A stretch of 64,000 nucleotides of DNA from Ianthella basta (taxonomy: Eukaryota > Porifera > Demospongiae > Verongiida > Ianthellidae), in contig OZ025871.1 in assembly GCA_964019415.1 (NCBI GenBank), forward strand, positions 3,638,129-3,702,128. Reading direction: 5' to 3'. The position numbers and the translations under genes were made by a program. The notes under the pieces are model-generated. The model was not told the origin of the DNA. It saw nothing but the letters and a program-made list of their open reading frames with translations, and ran no database searches. Position 1 is the first letter of the stretch. Every line of letters starts with the position of its first letter. Of the stretch, positions 56,723-64,000 are shown piece after piece.

Positions 56723-59700
56723 AATCTGTCACTGTAGTACCAGTAGTAGTGTTGTACATTGCCTCTTATCACCCCTGTACCGACTGCTTCCTCCTCAGTC
56801 TCTGATGAAGGTCAAGCACCCCAACCTGGTAAAGCTGAAGGAGGTCATCAGGGAAGACAACAAGCTGTACTTTGTCTTTGAGTATATGAGGGACAACTTG
56901 CTAGAACTCATTCAGAAGAGAGGGTGAATACATGCATACAACACACCTGTCAATTGGCCTTGTAGCCATGCGTCCATGAGAAGGAGGTACAATTGGACCT
57001 CTTCATAAATGCAGTCACAGTACACACTACTGGTGGTCTGGTATAGCAGATTTCTACAATCTCACAATAGTTGCTCCCGGTCAGTGTCAATGGTTACCTA
57101 GGATCACCATGTCCACTTCCTAGGTAATGGCTAGCCATGTTTTTGGGAATGATTACAAGACAACATAAGTCTGCTGTGCTGTGCTGTGCTGAACTGTGTA
57201 CCTGCATATTGTGCATTGATCTCTGGTTAATATTTGAGTGTTAGGCTACATTTACATACATGGCAATGCTGTTCCACATAAATGTTTTCTGCAGTTAGCA
57301 TCTGGTAAAATTAGTTTGCGTTTACACAACAACTTTATGTAGCCAAATAGTGGGTAAGAATGGCTGCCGGAACTTTAGAGTTTGTAAAAAAAATGGCTGT
57401 CAGAGTCGCCTGTGTCCTCTTTTGCTGGGTGCAACTGTGAATCATCAAGTGTATTGTTGTGATAACACGTGTAAATTGAGTGTATCATTGTCATAGCAGG
57501 TGTAAATCAACCTCCTTCACTGCTTCTTCTGTAAATGGTAGCTGTATGTATTGTGGCCCATGGTGTGAGAAATGGCCTTCGTCACTCTGCGAATGATAAG
57601 AGACACAGATGAATGAGATATTTCAATTGCATTGGCCATCTTTCGCACTCTTCCTTCATCGCTCAAGTAATATAGCGTTGTAGCAACTTTGCACTCCACA
57701 GAGATTTCAGCTTTGCACATAGCCGTTTGAAGTTATTTTTCTGCACCCTAAAGCTCTCCTTCCACTCTTCTGGTAGGACTGGGCCGTTGTCAATGTTCTG
57801 CCACCTGAGTCCTTCCTGGCCTTTTCCAGAATTGCCTCCGCCGTCTTTGTCTTCTTGCAGAGTTGCTAGGTGGCAGAAGTAAGGCCAAAGGCACTAAGCA
57901 TCACCGTCTTCGATTGAACTGGGCACAGTGGGCCACCATCGAGTGATGCGCTGACGAATACAAGTCAACCAAGAGGGTGAAAAGAGCAGCAATGATACCA
58001 ACCACCATTTCCAAAACGATAATACCATTTACACGGCAATGTTCCTGGCAATGACAGGCGAGATTTCACTGTTGTTGCAGATGTGAAAAGTTCCATAAGT
58101 CATGCTGTATTTTGTCGTTGCCATATAGACACGAGGCCTAAACACAACAAACTTTCATGGATATGTCTAAAATCGTTGTCATGTAAACATAGCCTTTATG
58201 TGCCAGTACATCTGTCATGGTCATGTTTGTGTTTCACCACTGTTAGGACCAAGCTCTTCCCAGAGTCGGTGGTTCGCAACATCATGTACCAAGTGCTGCA
58301 GGGGCTGGCCTACATGCACAAGCATGGCTTCTTTCACCGGGACCTCAAGCCAGAAAACCTCCTCTGCAATGGTCCGGAGCAGGTCAAGATTGCTGACTTT
58401 GGGCTAGCAAAGGAGATCCGCACTAAGCCTCCTCACACCGACTACATCTCCACTCGCTGGTCAGTGCTGCTTGTAGTGAGCATACATGTGTACATTGACA
58501 TCATTCTTTAAAATTTCTAAAGAGGTGAACCCCCTGGATATTCTGGTGCCTTGCCCAGAATAACATGCTTCATCTGGCTGCATTGTACTTTACACTCATT
58601 ACAAGTTAAGCTCTTTGTGTACCTGTTGTATGATTGCACTAGTAACTCCCTCACCTTGCAATGCCTCCCTCCCCCTCCCCCTTCTCCTCAAGGTACCGTG
58701 CCCCAGAGATCATGCTCAAGGCCACCAATTACAGCAGCCCCATTGACCTGTGGGCCGTGGGGTGCATCATGTATGAGACGTACACCTTCAGACCACTTTT
58801 CCCAGGAAGCAGCGAGATTGACACCCTATTTAGGATCACCGCGGTACTAGGGACACCAACTAAAGTATGTCACTAATGTCCTTGTATATTTGTACTTACC
58901 TACGTATATTGTAAAACACGTTTGATACATGGTTAGAATTGTGAGCAAACGTACAGGTCTTTGTACAGTGTTTTGTTCCTTAGATATTGACTGATTCAGG
59001 AACGAAACGAGTTTATGTGGATGGATGCCATTTTTATGATGTCATTAGCCCACACGAATATTCAAATGAATAAAATTATCCTTCGAATATTTGGCTACTG
59101 AACAAATATTCAACTATTTGGTTACTTGTTTAACCCTCAGTCACATGTAGCATGTGTGTTATGCAGAATAGGTCTTGTGCTATAACTAGAGTCACGGTAT
59201 TGTACCCTTGTATGGTGCTTGGCACTGTTTGCTCCTATGTACATAGGATGTTTGGGCTGAAGGTCTGACCCTGGCTACCAGCCAGCACTTCAAGTTCCCA
59301 TCCATGGTCAGCAATGATCTCAAGAACCTGGTCAGGAGTGCAGGAGAGGAGGGACTGCAGCTAATGAAGCACCTGCTCATGTGGGACCCACACAAGAGGC
59401 CCAATGCTGTGCAGGCCCTTCAGTACCCCTACTTTCAGGTTGGTCATTCCCTGGCCCAGCCCACTGCTCATACAGGCCGGACCAGTGTTGCTCGCAAAGC
59501 CCAGCCTCAGGCTCCACTCCCAAAGCAGCTGGCCGCCCCAAACAATGTCCAACGGCAGAAACCATTGCGTGGAAGGGACTCGTCCTGCACAGCAAGTATG
59601 ACCAGTCTAGACCATTTCATGTTATCACCCACACACAATAGTGTTGTACCAGACCTTCCCCCAAAGCGCATCTCTCCTGATGGTGTATCAGAGTCCAATG

Positions 59701-60954
59701 ATCATGATTCAGCCAGGCTCCGGGGATCAAAATCCACGGCAGACAGAGTCGGTGAGCAGCCGACTGCAGTAGAGTCTGTGAATTCCCACGTGGACAGTGT
59801 GGCACCATCAGGGCGTGCTCGTTGGAACCCAGTCCACCAAAGGCAGCAGCAGCAAGCCAGTGGTGCTGCACAGGAAGGAGGGATTGACAGCATGCTGTCC
59901 GCAAAATCTATAGTGCCACAGTGGAGAACAGTGCAGGCACAGCCGTAAGTGAGAGTGTGTTGGTGAGCTGTCAAGTTTGAGAAAGGATATCCCTCTGAAT
60001 ACCAGCTTGAATAACTGGATTGGATACTTGCCAACTTTTGACCAGATGCTGTTGTCTACAGGGTGAAGGTGAAGAAATTGAGAGCATCTGGTTGAATTGT
60101 TGGCAAAGTACTGTGTTAGGCTGGTAGCTACCCTTCTCATGTCTGAGCTATCTCAGAGCTCAGATGTCCTCACTTTAGCTGTCAGGCTGCCCATGTGTTC
60201 AGATCCCATAACTCTACTTATTCATACATACGTTACTGATGTGTGCCTATTACGATTTATGTTCCATCTGCCTCTCTCTTAGGAACGTTGCCAGACAAAA
60301 CTGGTTGCCCAATGGTGACCCTTCCTTCCCTGCCCAACGGAGAAACAACCCACAGGCACTGCCTAGACAAAGGTCTGATTTCAGTCTGACCAATGGCGGT
60401 GCCGCCCAATACTACCTGAGCAAGGCCCGCTACTCCCCCTCCTCAACCACCAACACAACTCAACAGCGAGGACCCAGCGGACAGTCCCGCATCTCTGCAA
60501 CGAACAAAGCCCCATTTGGTTCCACTCAGCCCCGGTTTGGCTACCTGGGCAACCCTGAGTCTAGTGCCTTCAAGAAGCACCCTTCTGCCAGTGTCCTTCC
60601 CTCTTTGCCTAATCCAGGCCAGGGAATGAGCGGTCGGAGAGCTGAGGGGGCAGTGGGCGCAGGTGGTACTTGGCGCACAGCAGGATTGTACCCTTCCATC
60701 AGTGCCTCCACCACCAAGAGCACCTACCCAGGGCGAACAGACTGGAGAGCAAAGTGAGCGGAGGCAGGGATGATAGAATATATTGTAGCATTCTGAATGT
60801 TTTATTAAATTAACTTGCAAGGTGATGAGCTTTGATGTTCATGTTTATTCAGAGGCTGTCATTAGCTGTGAGGAGGATTAGCACGCCAAGTAATGTAGCA
60901 TGGCAATGCAATAGTGTTCTCTTATTCCTTTGTAGGTACGGTGGGAGGATATAG
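55199..60954 (+). CDS. MAK: MAK/ICK-type ciliary protein kinase
   Basis: Exons: 55199-55299, 55507-55561, 56799-56923, 58247-58459, 58693-58864, 59247-59944, 60283-60753, 60936-60954; all phases agree. The start [20 protein letters not shown] matches RCK-family N-termini and lies two bases after an acceptor. An in-frame ATG at 55163 is less likely. The kinase shows [24 protein letters not shown], the TDY activation motif ([13 protein letters not shown]) typical of MAK and ICK/CILK1, and WAVGCIMYE. All catalytic residues are intact. A long Ser/Pro/Gln-rich tail follows and ends in [13 protein letters not shown], the conserved RCK C-terminal type. These kinases act in the cilium and limit its length; sponge choanocytes are flagellated. 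MAK and ICK cannot be separated here. Confidence 0.93.
55333..55445 (-). mobile_element. Miniature element, GAAACCTGTCTAAG family, copy 3
   Basis: Inverted copy relative to 40100-40266, in intron 1 of the MAK-like gene. It begins CAGTGAAACCTGTCTAATAA and retains the ATTGCAATCTAC core. Confidence 0.72.
56656..56719 (+). repeat. (TG)n microsatellite in MAK-like intron 2
   Basis: About 32 TG units, 80 bases upstream of the next exon (56799). GT orientation in the sense strand. Confidence 0.92.
57240..58195 (-). mobile_element. Harbinger/PIF-derived DNA element
   Basis: AGGCTACATTTACATA near 57243 is inverted at the right end (ATGTAAACATAGCCT, ending about 58193), with TTA-like flanks consistent with the PIF/Harbinger 3-bp target. 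It carries a short minus-strand fragment of a Harbinger-type nuclease (next entry). It is inserted in intron 3 of the MAK-like gene and is too degraded for autonomy. Confidence 0.7.
57517..57720 (-). pseudogene. Harbinger nuclease fragment (HARBI1-like HTH region)
   Basis: The 67-residue frame reads [20 protein letters not shown], then [20 protein letters not shown]. This matches the helix-turn-helix stretch before the DDE domain of PIF/Harbinger nucleases. The rest of the nuclease is not found in a good frame. It is a remnant, not a host gene. Confidence 0.72.
58965..59145 (-). mobile_element. Diverged hAT-type miniature element copy
   Basis: Read on the minus strand from 59145 it follows the left arm of the element at 16067: TGAGGGTTAAACAAGTAACC, then TATTCGAAGGATAATT, TTCATTTGAATATT and AATCAGTCAATAT. 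Identity is moderate and the other end is not found, so it is an older, truncated copy. It lies in intron 5 of the MAK-like gene. Confidence 0.75.
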
Positions 60955-61259
60955 GACACACGCGCATCCAATGCTTTCCCTGTGTTCATTATGTTGTTTT
61001 TCTTGGTTTGTTGTCACCTTCTTCTTGTGTCTTATAATAGAGTTGTCAGTCTGCATTGGTTGACATCGTTGAGTCTGCTGGATGTCGATCGTGACATCTA
61101 TTCATGTTATAATTATGGTATGTAGTGGGTATTCATCGGAGCAGGCATGTATGCTGCATGGGCTAGACTGGCATGGCGCAGCAGGAAGAAATGGCAAATG
61201 GCATGACTCTAAGCGCCACAGGCTTTTATGTACATATATAGGCTACTAGCCCATGAAAG
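60955..61259. other. 305-bp gap between MAK-like and oxidoreductase genes
   Basis: It must hold the 3' end of the MAK-like transcript and the promoter of the next gene. No canonical AATAAA was noticed. Confidence 0.4.
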
Positions 61260-63194
61260 ATGGCTATCCTGCGGATCGCTTTCGTTGGCTCCGGAGCTGT
61301 CAACTTTGGAGGTGCAGAGGGTCCTTGGGACCACTCTGACCGCGTTGAGCGTCTAGGCGGTGTGGAAGTAGTGGCCATAGTGGACCCACTGAAGGACAAA
61401 GCGCGTGCCGTGCTGGAACGGAAGAAGACGGGCGCACACGGTGACCTTTACAAGAACTGCATCGTACTGGCCTCTTGTAGCGAGGCGATTGCCATGGAGG
61501 AAGGAAGGAGGCCGCAAGCAGTATTCATCGGTATGTGTATGTGTGTGTGTTTCATGCAGAAAGTATCTAAGTGCTCTTGTACGCCAGATTAGTAGCTATT
61601 GCTGTGGGCTCGTATTTAATGGAGAATCTGAATTAGCAGCCGTCTCCGCGGGCATCATGTTTTGCAATTTAGAACTACTTTAATCTTTACTACATCTCTA
61701 GCTGTAATGTTGTTACATTCTACTGCATGTAAACTGTAACCATGCACACAGGGCCCCATGTTCCGAGTACCCTTCTGTAACGTTAAAAGTAGTCAATGTA
61801 CAGTTGTAGTAGACCACTGATGAGTCACATTGTTGTGTGTGTCAGCTTGCTGGTTGGGTATTGTTGATGTTTATGCTTTAGTTGTGTACATGTGTATGTA
61901 GGTGTCCCTCCATTTGTACATGGCAGCCTGGATGAGGGGCTTGACCTGGAGCTGCAGTTCATTCGGGCAGGAATCCATGTGTTTGTAGAGAAGCCTGTCT
62001 CTGTGCAGTCACCAGAGAAGTTCAAGGCATATGTGGAAGCTGTCATGACTGAGCAGAAGAAGCACAATGTGATTGTGGGTGTTGCGTACATGTTCCGATA
62101 TCACCCAGCTGTGGACAAGATTAAAGAGGTAAACCCTCAAGTGACATGTTGGCTGAAGCATTTGTTCCTTCTTTCTCTATAAAGATACTTGCATCTGTCA
62201 GTAGAGTAGATAGATTGGATGGATGGATGGATAGAGTAGATGGATACTAGTCCAATGGTGCATCTAGGGGGACCCAGGGGTGCAAAGGAGTGCCCAAAGG
62301 AGTGCCCTTTTGCTGGTCCTATGTAAGTTATTGGGCAGATTTTGGATCAGAAATAAACAAGGTTCCATTACTTCAGGGGCACTGTGTGCACCTAACTACT
62401 TTACAACCCCCCCCCCCCCCCCCTTCAGAAATATTAGATCCATCATTGTAGTCTGTCAATGGAATAATTCTATGCTTCCTGATTGTAGTGCTAGTTATAT
62501 GTAGGGCCTGTCTTTGCACTTTGTTGTGCCTATCTGTGTGCAGGTACTGGCCTCCCACAAGAAGACACTGCTGTCAGTGAATGCCAGATACAATTGTGCT
62601 TACTCTGAGTTGGACCATCCCTTTTGGTGGGACACAAGGAAGTCAGGTGGTCCCATTGTGGAGCAGGCAACACACTTCTGTGACCTGATTCGTTATTTTG
62701 GAGGTGATGTTTGCCTCAATACCGTCAAAGGTATATCTATCCCTGCATCTACCTCTGAAGGAGATGTTGGAGCTCTAGCTCATGTGCCATCTGTTGTGAA
62801 TGAGTCTGACCTGCCGGTGGAGGCACGCATCCCTCGGGTGACCTTTGCCCACTGGCAGTTCAAGGAAGGTGGCATTGGCTCTCTCAACCATGGCCTCACT
62901 TTGTGGGGCAAGAAGTATGAGGCAAGCATCGATCTGTGGGCTGATGGCCTTCGTATGTCACTGGAAGAGCCTTACCAACCTGACTGTAAATTGCGGGTGA
63001 GGTGTGGCTTTACGGATGAGGACAAGGATGAGGTTTTTACCTTCCCAGATGCAGACCCTTACCTGGAAGAAGATAAGGCTTTCCTTGAAGCAGTTCGTAC
63101 AGGCAACCAAAGCATCATCCGGTCAAGCTATGAGGATGCAAGCAAGACGTATGAACTGTCCTGGGCCATTAGGAAAGCATCCACTAGTGCTTAG
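61260..63194 (+). CDS. Gfo/Idh/MocA-family NAD(P)-dependent oxidoreductase
   Basis: Exons 61260-61530, 61902-62128 and 62544-63194 join in phases 1 and 0 into about 383 residues. The N-terminal Rossmann fold opens ILRIAFVGSGAVNFGG, a glycine-rich nucleotide loop. VEVVAIVDP ends strand 2 with an acidic residue. AGIHVFVEKPVS carries the EKP motif shared by this family, in which the lysine takes part in substrate and cofactor handling. The C-terminal half has WWDTRKSGGPIVEQATHFCD, with the GG...HxxD pattern typical of the catalytic region. Such enzymes oxidise or reduce sugars, inositols or small carbonyls. The substrate cannot be told, and no signal peptide is seen, so it is probably cytosolic. 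Confidence 0.92.
62407..62423. repeat. C17 homopolymer
   Basis: Uninterrupted C run in intron 2 of the oxidoreductase gene, 120 bases before the last exon. Confidence 0.85.
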
Positions 63195-63302
63195 TTGAAT
63201 ACACGCGCGGACTAGGAACTAATTTTTTTGAGTGCAATCATGGTGCAATTTATCATTCTCGCCCCCGTACGTGCGCGTATATAATTTGTAGATTTAGGCA
63301 AA

Positions 63303-63548
63303 ATGGCTGACGTGGATGAAAGCGAGCTTAGAGACTCGTGCAAGCTATGGATGGGCGATGTAAGTAGTGGATGTTGACGTAGTTCAAATGTAAGCGGTGA
63401 CACATTTTTATCGTGCTTTAACATGACTTGTCTTCCTCGTTTGGATGTAGCTAAGCCCTTGTATGGATGAGACACTCATTAGAAGTGCTTTCAGAGCGCA
63501 CAGCTTCGAACTCGTATCAGTCAGTTGGGTCAAGAACCAAATTTACGA
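63303..63548 (+). CDS. TRNAU1AP: TRNAU1AP (SECp43)-like RRM protein, 5' exons only
   Basis: Exon 1 (63303-63359) encodes MADVDESELRDSCKLWMGD and ends at GAT|GTAAGT. Exon 2 (63451-63548) continues LSPCMDETLIRSAFRAHSFE...VSVSWVKNQIY and ends at a donor in phase 2. LWMGDL.P.MDE..I..AF is the hallmark start of the first RRM of tRNA-Sec-associated protein 1, which works in selenocysteine incorporation. No third exon was found in the last 450 bases, so the gene runs out of the window. It starts only 108 bp after the oxidoreductase stop. Another RRM protein with the same start is possible. Confidence 0.7.
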
Positions 63549-64000
63549 GTAAGGATGTAGCTATAACTATTTTGTCTACCTTTTGAAGAAGGTTGTATTA
63601 GTGCTTGTGCACCGTGCGCGTGGTGCATATGTGTATTAAACTAGCTACCTTCCGTTGTCCTAGAGTGTTGTGGATTCGCCCGATGCGTTACTTGGTACGC
63701 TGTTAGTTCCACTGTAATAGCAATTGTGTCACTTTAGTCTCTGTCTGTCTGAGGAGTATCAGAATTGTTAAATGTCATAATTATGACCTCCCACCCAGCT
63801 CCTGTTTTTCAGCACAATTAATGGCTGCATGCAAGACTACTGAGTGACTGCGTGCTACGGGCTTGGCCTTCATTAATATTTCAGTACTGCTGAAATGTAT
63901 GATGTATAGTGGCACTGTGTGTTCTGTTGGGATGTCATGTATACTATTACGGGAAGTACATATATCAGTAAGTGGCCTGATATTGATGTGTATTGTGTTG
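63549..64000 (+). other. Right edge, presumed intron
   Basis: No further RRM exon (for example one with RNP1) could be seen; probably intron 2 of the RRM gene. Confidence 0.4.

Overview
The window looks like nuclear DNA from a sponge, most likely a demosponge. Genes are split by short GT-AG introns, intergenic gaps are often small, and miniature inverted-repeat elements and (GT)n/(G)n tracts are common. The gene set is animal: an NLR receptor with CARD, DEATH and NACHT modules, an ATGL-like patatin lipase, an AKAP7-like 2H phosphoesterase, a MAK/ICK kinase and an EGF-repeat receptor. The sponge assignment is inferred from this gene content, especially the 2A-bearing NLR; no database was searched. 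Exon models were built by hand from splice sites and reading phase.

Layout. (1) 1-2388 has no convincing gene, only a short inverted-repeat element (1857-2193) and small repeats. (2) On the minus strand, a kinase/coiled-coil exon (11207-12577) and an NHL-propeller exon (2389-3228) are phase-compatible and may be one kinase-NHL gene. The roughly 8 kb between them holds a broken pogo-type DNA transposon with 388-bp inverted repeats (3924-7597), a broken Myb/SANT-like gene and several duplicated repeats. (3) 12.6-21.3 kb is mobile-element territory: two miniature elements sharing a TACCGTAT terminus, a perfect 58-bp palindrome, and a hAT-type miniature element (16067-19674) split by a non-LTR retrotransposon with a 14-bp target duplication and a TTA-repeat tail. 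(4) 21.3-32.0 kb, plus strand, is the most striking locus. A five-exon membrane module leads in frame into a 2A ribosome-skipping motif, then CARD, DEATH, NACHT and a C-terminal region. A well-formed last exon encodes a transmembrane tail. (5) 32.2-35.7 kb, minus, is the patatin lipase, and 37.2-39.7 kb, minus, the AKAP7-like gene. (6) 40.4-53.0 kb, plus, is a single-pass receptor with eleven EGF repeats, expanded by nested recent tandem duplications of phase 1-1 exons. (7) 55.2-61.0 kb, plus, is a MAK/ICK kinase with TE-loaded introns. Gfo/Idh/MocA oxidoreductase (61.3-63.2 kb) and the start of a TRNAU1AP-like RRM protein (63.3 kb onward) follow at 305-bp and 108-bp spacings.

Several genes concern signalling: the NLR could sense intracellular or membrane-proximal ligands, the EGF receptor faces outward, and two kinases act in the cell. 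Nothing in the sequence shows that they form one pathway.
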